64,000 bases of DNA, from the NCBI GenBank assembly GCA_964035545.1, contig OZ037765.1, forward strand, positions 35,576,108-35,640,107, given 5' to 3'. Every line of letters begins with the position of its first letter. Position 1 is the first letter of the stretch. The stretch comes from Bugula neritina. Its lineage: Eukaryota; Bryozoa; Gymnolaemata; Cheilostomatida; Bugulidae. The position numbers and the translations under genes are program-made. This document shows, in pieces, positions 1 through 12,100 of this stretch. The notes under the pieces are model-generated. The model saw nothing but the letters and a program-made list of their open reading frames with translations, searched no databases and was not told the origin of the DNA.

Positions 1-781
1 GGACCCCTGGCCTGAGAGTATGGCCGAGAATATTTTTGCCACTACATCCCTGTATATACACTTACACTTTGTAATATACACATACACTTTGTAATATACA
101 CATACACTTGGTAATATACACTTACACTTGGTAGTATACACTTACACTTGGTAATATACACTTACACTTGGTAATATACACTTACACTTGGTAATATACA
201 CTTACACTTGGTAATATACACTTACACTTGGTAATATACACTTACACTTGGTAATATACACTTACACTTGGTAATATACACTTACACTTGGTAATATACA
301 CTTACACTTGGTAATATACACTTACACTTGGTAATATACACTTACACTTGGTAATATACACTTACACTTGGTAGTATACACTTACACTTGGTAATATACA
401 CTTACACTTGGTAATATACACTTACACTTGGTAATATACACTTACACTTGGTAATATACACTTACACTTGGTAATATACACTTACACTTGGTAATATACA
501 CTTACACTTGGTAATATACACATACACTTGGTAATATACACTTACACTTGGTAGTATACACTTACACTTGGTAATATACACTTACACTTGGTAATATACA
601 CATACACTTGGTAATATACACTTACACTTGGTAATATACACTTACACTTGGTAATATACACTTACACTTGGTAATATTCACACTTACACTTGGTAATATA
701 CACTTACACTTGGTAATATACACTGCAAGCTGTATACCAAGTAGCTGTGATTATCCATTCAAATAATAGACTTGTATCCAT
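1..781 (-). CDS. Partial gene at left edge (first two exons inferred)
   Basis: Two short minus-strand exons fit together. The first runs from an ATG at 781 to 738, ending ACTTG before a GTATAC donor. The second starts at 49, after TATACAG, and runs off the window at 1. Codon phase matches (two bases carried over, then one). The joined start reads MDTSLLFEWIITATW and then DVVAKIFSAILSGQGS, a hydrophobic N-terminus that could be a membrane anchor. The intron is filled by a 20-bp tandem array. No family is recognised. It lies downstream of the CAP-Gly gene on the same strand. The evidence is splice-site fit and an open frame only, so the model is tentative. Confidence 0.45.
54..725. repeat. Minisatellite, 20-bp unit, about 33 copies
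   Basis: The unit is CTTACACTTGGTAATATACA. Copies are almost identical; a few carry GTAGTATA or CATACAC variants. It fills the intron of the partial left-edge gene, from next to the acceptor (50-51) to just short of the donor (737). Confidence 0.95.
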
Positions 782-1440
782 GTGGGTATCTCGTATTTTA
801 CACAGGAAGTTTGAGTTGATACTATGGTTATATATAATATCATATAATATATTAGTCATGTGATAATCAGCAGGGAAAATAAGTTTAGGTTCAAAAGTTG
901 CAAAATTTTATTAGGAGTTACCATAACCCATCAATTGAATGTTTCAAGTTCTCAGTAAAACTGTATACAACTAGTAGTGAATACATTATGGATTCAGGGC
1001 AGGAATATACATTCTGTTCAAATATTTCCATTATATAACAATAAATAGTAGTATATGTACAGGTCCTTCTAATATAAGGGAAAATAACTCCTAATAATTA
1101 GTAAATAGAGAGCCCTCTATGGGTCCACGTGTTGCCGCATATTACAACTCATGAAGTGTGACTATAGGAAACATATGCCTGTCATACAAACATTAATTCT
1201 GATGAAGATGCGTTGATAATGTGAATCTTTTGATATGAATGATTTTCCTGTTGAGAAAAGTTTGTATATTCAATAAGAATTAGGAGAAAAATTTTGTGTA
1301 GCAATTGTTAAATTCTGATCACAGCAAGTTTTGTAAAAAAATGTACTTGTTTGGGTAAAAATATATGACTTATAAATTTTTTAGCCAATTAAAATGCACC
1401 ATTTGTTGATCTAGACATTTTCAAAGGTGAAAACAAAATA
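782..1440. other. AT-rich spacer without recognised gene
   Basis: Unique AT-rich sequence between the partial left-edge gene and the 3' end of the CAP-Gly gene. No exon-like open frame with splice sites, RNA gene or transposon end was seen. It probably holds the promoter of the left-edge gene and the 3' untranslated end of the CAP-Gly gene. Confidence 0.5.
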
Positions 1441-1463
1441 CATAAACGCATAAAACACACAGT

Positions 1464-1725
1464 ATAACATACTACATACAACACATAGTATAACATACTA
1501 CATACAACACATAGTATAATATACTACATACAACACATAGTATAATATACTACATACAACACATAGTACAACACACAGTATAATATACTACATACAACAC
1601 ATAGTATAATATACTACATACAACACACAGTATAATATACTACATACAACACACAGTATAATATACTACATACAACACACAGTATAATATACTACATACA
1701 ACACACAGTACAACACACAGTATAA
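1464..1725. repeat. Minisatellite, 26-bp unit, about 10 copies
   Basis: The unit begins CACATAGTATAATATACTAC and continues ATACAA. It starts directly after the CAP-Gly stop codon (1733-1735) on the minus strand, so it would sit in that gene's 3' untranslated region. Confidence 0.9.
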
Positions 1726-1732
1726 CAGAGTA

Positions 1733-3169
1733 TTAGAAGGAAATGTCATTCCACACTGTAGACTTCATTGACTGTCTAGCCTTAGGGTAGCTCAACTCTC
1801 GGGTCCAAGGGACCCCGTCCCAACCTCTTTTAGTCTGCAACATTAAGAAACTGTGCTATGACACAGTACACACTACAGTGTAACATAATACACTACAGTA
1901 TAACATAATATACTACAGCGTAACATAATATACTACAGTGTAACATTATACACTACAGTGCAACATAATATACTACAGTACAACATAATATACTACAGTA
2001 TAACATAATATACTACAGTGTAACATAATATACTACAGTATAACATAATATGCTACAGACTATACAAGACAGCTAACCTGTTTTCTCTGAGCAGAGTGAG
2101 GCATGTGAGTTTTAGGAATACTGGGCACAGGTTCCCAGTCTATCCGGTCCGGAGAAGGGCAAGTATGTATAGGCTCCGAAGTGTAGGTGTACTGCAAGAC
2201 TGAGGTACTAGGTCTAGTCATGGTAGCAGCTGGTATTCTTCTACTCACAGAGCCGGTCAATGCGTGTTCCTTAGAATTGTACCTGGAGCCTAGGGCTAAG
2301 GCAGAGAACAGAGGCTAATTACTTTCACCTTTGCATGGCATTGAAGCATCTACAGCCAAAGAAGTGATTAGTGTAGACTTACTGTCGAAGAGGTCAGAGT
2401 TGGCAGACGGAGAGATCATGCGTAGCTGGTTCTTGCTGATGTATATCGGGTCGTATGGTCCGTTAGTCACCTCAGGTGCTGCTTCCTTCCTCCCAAACAA
2501 GAGTTCATCTGCACCAGTGTCATATCTCTTGTTGTATTTGTTGAATATTCTATAAGGTATCACATAATATTACTATATTATACTATATTACTATACATAT
2601 ATTACTATACATATATTACTATATTACTATACATATATTACCATACATATATTACTAGACATTTATTACCATACATATATTACTATACTATTATATTATT
2701 ATATATTCTAGAACTTATTACCTGCGTCTTGTATTCTGAATCAGCCTCAAATTCCCAGCCCTAGCGAATACCCCGTGATTAGTCCTGCAGTCAAAGTACC
2801 GTCTCCCTTTGTACAGTCCATTGTGTTGGCCAGCTATAAATAGTAACACCAGTTTGTATAAAACAAGATGGCTAATTCCTTCAACATATTATTATGAGAT
2901 CACCAACTTTACAGAAACCCATGCAAATTCATAGCCTATGTTATAAGCATTAGTTATATGGATATAATAATATTCTATTGTAAGTTCTTCTAAACATCTA
3001 GTTACCATGGAAACTGATACAACTCACCTGGCATGTCTAAAGCTATGCCCACCCAGTCTCCCTGAAGAGTGTTGACCCCACCTTTGTACTTGACTGTCCC
3101 TTTTATAACATTGCCATGGTACAACAACTCCACACGCTGATTAATAGTCACATTGGAATATAACACCAT
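1733..3169 (-). CDS. CAP-Gly domain protein, 244 aa, five exons
   Basis: Minus-strand exons are 3169-3028, 2833-2722, 2549-2383, 2289-2078 and 1834-1733. They give 245 codons with every phase matching. Residues 1 to about 85 form a CAP-Gly domain: an N-terminal beta region, then GDWVGIALD (residues 37-45) and GRRYFDC with NHGVFAR in exon 2. Such domains bind C-terminal EEY/F tails of tubulin and end-binding proteins. The usual GKNDG groove motif reads GQHNG here (49-53), so affinity may be altered. The rest is low in hydrophobics and ends in a basic, aromatic tail (KRGWDGVPWTRELSYPKARQ). A lone N-terminal CAP-Gly followed by about 160 residues with RYDTGADELLFG does not match a named protein I can place. 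It is divergent from AIFM1, 1.15 kb away. Confidence 0.85.
1866..2058. repeat. Minisatellite, 20-bp unit, CAP-Gly gene intron 4
   Basis: The unit is ACAGTGTAACATAATATACT with TA/TG and A/G variants, about 9-10 copies. It lies between the last two exons (intron 1835-2077). Confidence 0.9.
2566..2702. repeat. Short AT-rich tandem repeat, CAP-Gly gene intron 2
   Basis: Loose copies of ATTACTATACATAT in the 172-bp intron 2550-2721. Copies are more diverged than in the other arrays. Confidence 0.75.
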
Positions 3170-4319
3170 ATCTTAGGTCATCACACTGAAATCTAAAGCA
3201 ACCAAAAAAATTGTGTAACACATAACAATTATTTAATTATTGATGAAGAAATACACGCACACGTGCACATATATGAAGGAGAATGCAAACAAATATTAAA
3301 AATTGATGAGCAACTACTTGCATTTACTTTTAGCAAATTTATACAATCAATAATTATAAACTTGTAACATGAAGTCAGTTACTTTAAATTTAAGGTTAGC
3401 TACGCTCAATTAATGATCAAATCAAAATTACAATAAAAATGCTAATAACTACCAAATTGAAATTATCAATTTGTGTTTGATGCTATTAAATTGTAACGTC
3501 CATTAAACTTAAAGTTAACTAATAGTAATATTATTGAATCTTTTAAATCCTAGTTATATTTAGTTGCTGAGATAATTTTGATTTCATACTAAAACGCATT
3601 GTCATCATCTTAAAAAAAATTGTCAACGGTATAAACGTCAAAAGCTAAAAATCAAATTCAATGTGAATGAAGTCATTGTCAATTTGGGCTTTGACACGAT
3701 TAACTTGCAAAAAACTTACCAATTTGTCACAAATCAATCAAACTTTCTATATCCGTTCTATTTGTTATAAATTACTATTAATTGAGCAATCCCGGCTCTG
3801 CTGAGCCAAGTAGGTAAACAGATCAAACCTCTAATAATGTACGCTGCTGATGAAAAGTTTCTAACATTCCTCACATTGAGTCACTTATATAATTATTAAT
3901 CGTAATGTGAGATGTGTTTTCATTAGTTACAAAAAGTGCAGCAACGCAGCAACTGATACCATTGCTATGATTGAACAGAGCAAACCCAAAGGGTCAAAGT
4001 GTGATTCATGACTCGTTCGATAGAAAAACGCAATGCAAGGAGTTGTCTTTAAATGACAAAATCTGAGTCTCAAGAATATATCCAGTTCTGACGTGATAAA
4101 AACGATAATTTAGTGGAGCAAGACACTACCCGGTTTAAAGGCGTGTTCACTAACAGCAACAAGCATGATTTGATTTCTCGCATTTTTTATGCTTTTGAAC
4201 TGGGGATCCAAGTACCGCAATTTAAAATTTCATGAATCTGTAATAATACTGGTTTGCAAAGCTTTTTAGCTCGCTTGATTTTTACAAATAGTTCTATCGC
4301 ATGCAAATATACAACTACA
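3170..4319. other. Divergent spacer between CAP-Gly gene and AIFM1
   Basis: 1.15 kb between two start codons pointing away from each other, so it should contain the promoters of both genes, possibly shared. It is AT-rich and unique, without a tandem array. No TATA or initiator assignment can be supported by eye. Confidence 0.5.
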
Positions 4320-7300
4320 ATGATAAGGAATGGTGCAAGAAAAGTTGCTAGCAAGTTTTACGCTGCTAGTAGTAATAGCAATGTAAACGTGAACATCGAC
4401 TTTCATTTTGCAAGAGGTGAGTGTCAGTATAGCCATAGGCATAAGGCTCAGCATTGCAGTTGCCATTTGCATGTTTTTGTAGTTTTGCTTTAACCTTCAC
4501 CTAAAGTACTAGATTTTATTATATTTTTTAGTTTTATTTATTATATTCGGAATTCAGTTAGAATTAATATTATTCAAATAATTTTATTTGTATGAGAGTA
4601 TTTAATATTATTAATATTTATATTAATCATTATGATTGTCATCATAATATTAATTTAATAGTAATACTAATAGTAATAGTATTACTATTACTAATAGTCA
4701 CCAATATACGTATTGAATTTAATATTAAGTAGCTGGCCCTCAACCTTGGGCATAAAAACAAGTAAAGCTCATGACAAATTACTGAATGGGTTGATACACC
4801 CTCTCTAAAGCAATATGCCTACCTATGAAATCTAATACACTGTTAAAAATATTACTCTACTACTCAATCACAACCAAAAACTGAGGCGCGCTCCTTTTGC
4901 CACTAGGCGGTCTAGCGCCATGTCACCATTGATGTAAGTTGGGCTTGGTGTTTAGGACAAATTAAAATTAAAAATGAATTAGTAAAAATAATATAATCAT
5001 AGTCATAATGATAATGATAATCACCACGTTAGTACTGTTTGAGCTGTATTGACTGAACAGGAACCTAACAGTAACCCTGTCTATGTGCTAATCTTCATAT
5101 CCCTGATAGTTCTTGGGAGAATCAATCATAATTATCTACATTACTCATAGTGATTATTATTAAGATTATGATACTGATTATCATTATCCATACTGTTAGT
5201 ATTAGTGTGTTTATTAGCAGCTCATAGATACATAATTTAATCATATCTGTACTAGTGAAGTTATCCTCAATCCTTCAGTTCATGAAATCTTCTACTCACA
5301 GTATAAATACTGATAATAGTACTCATCACTCTTTATTGTTGAAGGATGGCACTCAAGTCAATATAAATTAACATTTCTGATGTTTCAATCAAATATCTAG
5401 TGTATCCAATACAGTAGCTGTGTCCAGTGTGAGCTGATTTTCCCTATTTTACGGATTGTTTGTTTTGCAGGTCTTTCGAGTTTAAAATGTGTTATTGGAG
5501 GTTCCCAAAAGGGCAAAGGTCATTATGGTTCTGACTCACATCAGAAAGACACTTCCATGTGGCCTTCAATGGCGCTGGGTATGGCTTTCGGGGCTGCAGG
5601 ACTCACATACTTGGTGAGACTGCTTTTACTGTTTGGACATTATTACTACTAGTCATGTGACTAGTAGTCATGTGACTAGTAGTCACGTGACTACTAGTCA
5701 CATAATTAGTAGTCACGTGACTTACACATTGTCACTAATAGCATGTGTTTTATGTTGACAGACCATATCAGATGATCAACCAGCATTGTGTGAGAGACCA
5801 ATGTCTAGACCAAGGCCTGGGGTTCCTCAGGTAGTATTACAAAGACGTATTTATATGCTACATAGTTGAGTACTATCTACTACTAAATATATGCAACTGT
5901 GACAGTGCCGATATTGTTCTGCGAATTAGCTAAAATTTAAGCATAAAAGGCTTTTAACATTTGTGTCGTTTCTTTATAATAATATTACATATCGTTGCAA
6001 ATTTTCAGCTGTAGTTTTATAATGAAAAACAAGCCAATTGGTATCTTTCAGCATTCCGTTTGATTATACTCTCTGTACATCTGCTACTCTCTGTACGTCT
6101 ACTACTCTCTGTACGTCTGCTACTCTCTGTACGTCTGCTACTCTCTGTACGTCTGCTACTCTTTGTACGTCTGCTACTCTCTGTACGTCTGCTACTCTCT
6201 GTACGTCTGCTACTCTCTGTACGTCTGCTACTCTCTGTACGTCTGCTACTCTCTGTACGTCTGCTACTCTTTGTACGTCTGCTACTCTTTGTACGTCTGC
6301 TACTCTTTGTACGTCTGCTACTCTCTGTACGTCTACTACTCTCTGTACGTCTGCTACTCTCTGTACGTCTGCTACTCTCTGTACGTCTACTACTCTCTGT
6401 ACGTCTGCTACTCTCTGTACGTCTGCTACTCTCTGTACGTCTGCTACTCTTTGTACGTCTGCTACTCTCTGTACGTCTGCTACTCTCTGTACGTCTGCTA
6501 CTCTCTGTACGTCTGCTACTCTCTGTACGTCTGCTACTCTCTGTACGTCTGCTACTCTCTGTACGTCTGCTACTCTCTGTACGTCTGCTACTCTCTGTAC
6601 GTCTGCTACTCTCTGTACGTCTGCTACTCTCTGTACGTCTGCTACTCTCTGCACGTCTGCTACTCTCTGTACGTCTGCTACTCTCTGTACGTCTGCTACT
6701 CTCTGTACGTCTGCTACTCTCTGTACGTCTGCTACTCTCTGTACGTCTGCTACTCTCTGTACGTCTGCTACTCTTTGTACGTCTGCTACTCTCTGTACGT
6801 CTGCTACTCTCTGTACGCCTGCTACTCTCTGTACGTCTGCTACTCTCTGTACGTCTGCTACTCTCTGTACGTCTGCTACTCTCTGTACGTCTGCTACTGT
6901 AGCTAACCACTGGTCCATACCTTTCCATCCGTAGAAAGCCCAGGAGACTCAGTCTGAAGTCCCGCCTCCTCTCACTCTTCCAAAGCACGTGCCTTACCTC
7001 ATTATTGGAGCAGGAACTGCAGCGATGGCTGCCTACAGATCTATTAGAACCAGGGAGGTGAACGCTAGGGTGCTGCTGGTAGGAGAGGAGGAGTATAACC
7101 CCTACATGAGACCCCCTCTCAGCAAGGTGTGTTGTCCCTCTCAGCAAGGTGTGTTGTCTCTCTCAGCAAGGTGTGTTGTCTCTCTCAGCAAGGTGTGTTG
7201 TCCCTCTCAGCAAGGTGTGTTGTCCCTCTCAGCAAGGTGTGTTGTCTCTCTCGGTACAGTGTAATGTGACTCAGTATAGTGTAGTGTGACTCAGTGTAGT

Positions 7301-9100
7301 GACTCAGTATAGTGTAATGTGACTCAGTGTAGTGACTCAGTATAGTGTGACTCAGTATAGTGTAGTGTGACTCAGTGTAGTAACTCAGTGTAGTGACTCA
7401 GTATAGTGTAGTGTGACTCAGTGCTGTGACTCAGTGTAGTAACTCAGTGTAGTGACTCAGTATAGTGTAGTGTGACTCAGTGTAGTGACTCAGTGTAGTA
7501 ACTCAGTGTAGTGACTCAGTGTAGTGTGCTGTGACTGCAGGACATGTGGTTCTGTGAAAAGTCCTTAACTCAAGAGAATAAATTCAAAACATGGAGTGGC
7601 AAAGACAGAAGTCTATTCTTTGAGAAGGACTCGTATTACTGCAGTCCTACGGAGCTGAGTGCATCTGAGAAGGGTGGGGTGGCAGTCCTCACTGGGCATA
7701 AGGTAGGTCCATAGGCTATACAGTGTTACTACTGTATTACTACTATATTACTACTATATTACTACTATATTACTACTGTATTACTACTATATTATTACTC
7801 TATTACCACTCTATTACTACTGTATTACTACTATATTACTACTCTATTACTACTATATTACTACTCTATTACTACTATATTACTACTCCATTACTACTAT
7901 ATTACTACTCTATTACTACTCTATTACTACTATATTACTACTATATTACTACCATATTACTACTCTATTACTACTATATTACTACTATATTACTACTCTA
8001 TTACTACTATATTACTACTCTATTACTACTATATTACTACTCCATTGCTACTCTATTACTACTGTATTACTACTATATTACTACTCTATTACTACTCTAT
8101 TACTACTATATTACTACTGTATTACTACTATATTACTACTATATTACTACCATATTATTACTATATTACTACTATATTACTACTATATTACTACTCTATT
8201 ACTACTGTATTATTACTATATTACTACTATATTACTACCATATTACTACTATATTACTACTATATTACTACTATATTACTACCATATTACTACTATATTA
8301 CTACCATATTACTACTATATTACTACTATATTACTACTCTATTACTACTCTATTACTACTCTATTACTACTATATTACTACTCTATTACTACTCTATTAC
8401 TACTATATTACTACTATATTACTACTGTATTCAGGTGAGCTCCCTCAACACCAGCACCAAGCAGGCCACTCTCTCTAACGGAGTCGTCATCTCCTATGAC
8501 AAGTGTCTCATAGCCACTGGAGGCAGACCCAGGAACCTGGAGGTGCTGGAGACTGCCGGTGCAGACCTCATGGAGAAAGTCACCCTGTTCAGAAACATCA
8601 AAGACTTCAGGTGGTGCAGCAGAATCTGTTCTGATGACATAGTTGTAGCTCAACATTCATTTCTCAGTCTCTCATCAGCTCTTTGTATCCTCAATGCTCA
8701 TTGGCTGTCTTGGTATTGTGCAGACGACTGGACGATGTTACTGACTCGTGTAAATCAGTGATAGTGATTGGAGGAGGCTTTCTAGGCAGTGAGTTGGCCT
8801 GTGCTTTGGGGAAGAAGTCCGCTGCTCGGGATATGACTGTGACGCAGGTGTTTCCTGAATCAGGTATGTGGTCACTCTGCTCCACTTCCTGTTTGTAGTC
8901 TGAGAAAGGAATATTGTACATGTGACTTATGCCTTCAGGTAACATGGGAAGAGTGTTACCTGCGTACCTCAGTGAGTGGAGCACAGGTAAAGTGAAGTCA
9001 GAGAATGTCAACGTGCTGCCGGGGGTGTCAGTGAGCAGCTCTCGGCTTTCAGAGGATGGCAGTCAAGTGGAACTGAGTCTAAGCAACGGTCAACAGGTGA

Positions 9101-9134
<34 letters not shown>

Positions 9135-9135
9135 G

Positions 9136-9174
<39 letters not shown>

Positions 9175-12100
9175 ATACTACTACTACTACTGCTACTACT
9201 ACTACTAATACTGCTAATACTGCTAATACTACTACTACTACTAGTACTACTACTACTACTACTACTACTCTGTTTCAGGTCTCTGCTGAGCATGTAGTCG
9301 TTGCTGTGGGCCTGGAACCTAACACAGAACTGGCTGACACTGCAGGACTGGAAGTTGACTCCAGATTTGGAGGATTTCTTGTGAATGCAGAGCTGGAGGC
9401 AGCAACAGACGTGTGGGTGGCTGGAGATGCTGCCTGCTTTTATGATGTCAAGGTCTTTTCTCACTTCCTATTTGTTCTTACTTCCTGTTTGTTCTTACTT
9501 CCTGTTATATACACATCTACTTCCTGTTATATACACATCTACTTCCTGTTATATATACATCTACTTCCTGTTATATACACATCTACTTCCTGTTATATAT
9601 ACATCTACTTCCTGTTATATACACATCTACTTCCTGTTATATATACATCTACTTCCTGTTATGTACACATCTACTTCCTGTTATATACACATCTACTTCC
9701 TGTTATATATACATCTACTTCCTGTTACGTACACATCTACTTCCTGTTATATATACATCTACTTCCTGTTATATATACATCTACTTCCTGTTATATATAC
9801 ATCTACTTCCTGTTATATATGCATCTACTTCCTGTTATATATACATCTACTTCCTGTTATATATACATCTACTTCCTGTTATATATACATCTACTTCCTG
9901 TTATATACATCTACTTCCTGTTATATATACATCTACTTCCTGTTATATACACATCTACTTCCTGTTATATATACATCTACTTCCTGTTATATATGCATCT
10001 ACTTCCTGTTATATATACATCTACTTCCTGTTATATACACATCTACTTCCTGTTATATATACATGTTGTGTTTGTGTACAGCTGGGCAGAAGAAGAGTTG
10101 AACATCACGATCACGCCGTGGTTAGTGGCCGACTGGCTGGAGAAAATATGACTGGCGCGTCTAGAAGGTTCTTACACCAGTCCATGTTCTGGTAAGTATT
10201 CTTACACCAGTCCATGTTCTGGTTAGTATTCTTACATCAGTCCATGTTCTGGTTAGTATTCTAGAAGCTTCCCACATATTATACTCGGGGAAACACTACG
10301 CTTTCCGGCAAGTGAAATATGTTACCTGCTCTGTGATAGGTCGGACTTGGGACCCGACGTAGGCTATGAAGCCATTGGATTGGTGAGTTCTGACCTGCCC
10401 ACAGTATCCGTGTTTGCCAAGAGCTCTGCTGCCGACACTCCGGCAGCCGTAGAGGAGAAGACAGGAGAGTCTCTCCGGTCAGAGACAGAGCAGAACAAAC
10501 AGGTACTCGCTGACTTTATACTCGCTGTCTGCATACTCTCTGTCTATATACTCGCTGACTTTATACTCGCTGACTTTCTACTCTCTGACTTTCTACTCTC
10601 TGTCTATATACTCTCTGTCTATATACTCTCTGTCTATATACTCTCTGTCTGTATACTCTCTCTGTCTATATACTCTCTGTCTATATACTCTCTGTCTGTA
10701 TACTCTCTGTCTATATACTCTCTGTCTATATACTCTCTGTCTATATACTCTCTGTCTGTATACTCTCTGTCTATATACTCTCTGTCTATATACTCTCTGT
10801 CTATATACTCTCTGTCTATATACTCTCTGTCTATATACTCTCTGTCTATATACTCTCTGTCTATATACTCTCTGTCTATATACTCTCTGTCTATATACTC
10901 TCTGTCTATATACTCTCTGTCTATATACTCTCTGTCTATATACTCTCGTCTATATACTCTCTGTCTGTATACTCTCTGTCTATATACTCTCTGTCTATAT
11001 ACTCTCTGTCTATATACTCTCTGTCTATATACTCTCTGTCTATATACTCTCTGTCTATATACTCTCTGTCTATATACTCTCTGTCTATATACTCTCTGTC
11101 TGTATACTCTCTGTCTATATACTCTCTGTCTATATACTCTCTGTCTATATACTCTCTGTCTATATACTCTCTGTCTATATACTCTCTGTCTGTATACTCT
11201 CTGTCTATATACTCTCTGTCTGTATACTCTCTGTCTATATACTCTCTGTCTATATACTCTCTGTCTATATACTCTCGTCTATATACTCTCTGTCTATATA
11301 CTCTCTGTCTATATACTCTCTGTCTATATACTCTCTGTCTGTATACTCTCTGTCTATATACTCTCTGTCTATATACTCTCTGTCTATATACTCTCTGTCT
11401 ATATACTCGCTGACTTTATACTCTCTGTCTATATACTCTCTGTCTATATACTCTCTGTCTATATACTCTCTGTCTGTATACTCTCTGTCTATATACTCTC
11501 TGTCTGTATACTCTCTGTCTATATACTCTCTGTCTATATACTCTCTGTCTGTATACTCTCTGTCTATATACTCTCTATCTATATACTCTCTGTCTATATA
11601 CTCTCTGTCTATATACTCTCTGACTGTATACTCTCTGTCTATATACTCTCTGTCTATATACTCTCTGTCTATATACTCTCTGTCTATATACTCTCTGTCT
11701 ATATACTCTCTGTCTATATACTCTCTGTCTATATACTCTCTGTCTATATACTCTCTGACTTTCTACTCTCTGTCTATATACTCTCTGTCTATATACTCTC
11801 TGTCTGTATACTCTCTGTCTACACTCACTTCAGATGTTCACTGTGCTCATCTTGTATTTTAGACGTCAACTGTAGTCCCTCAGCTTCCCCAGGGTGCTGG
11901 TGACAAGTTTGGCAAAGGAGTTATCTTCTACATGAAAGGAAAACGGGTGGTGGGTGTGGTTTGCTGGAACGTCTTTAACAAAATAGGAATTGCTAGAAAG
12001 GTTAGTCTGTGATTACAGCAGTGCTCCGATTTTACTGGCCTCTGAGGCTATATATATATTATATTATATTATATTACACTGTGTCTGTATATTATATTAT

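Noticed and set aside
2060-2260. Small frame starting MTGSVSRRIP as a separate protein
   Set aside because: It is the internal part of exon 4 of the CAP-Gly gene, and joining at 2289 gives continuous phase with exon 3.
6017-7147. 376-codon minus frame (RRTESS repeats) and plus frames in the same place
   Set aside because: Produced by an 18-bp intronic minisatellite in AIFM1 intron 3 that is stop-free on both strands. The real plus-strand exon 4 overlaps its end.
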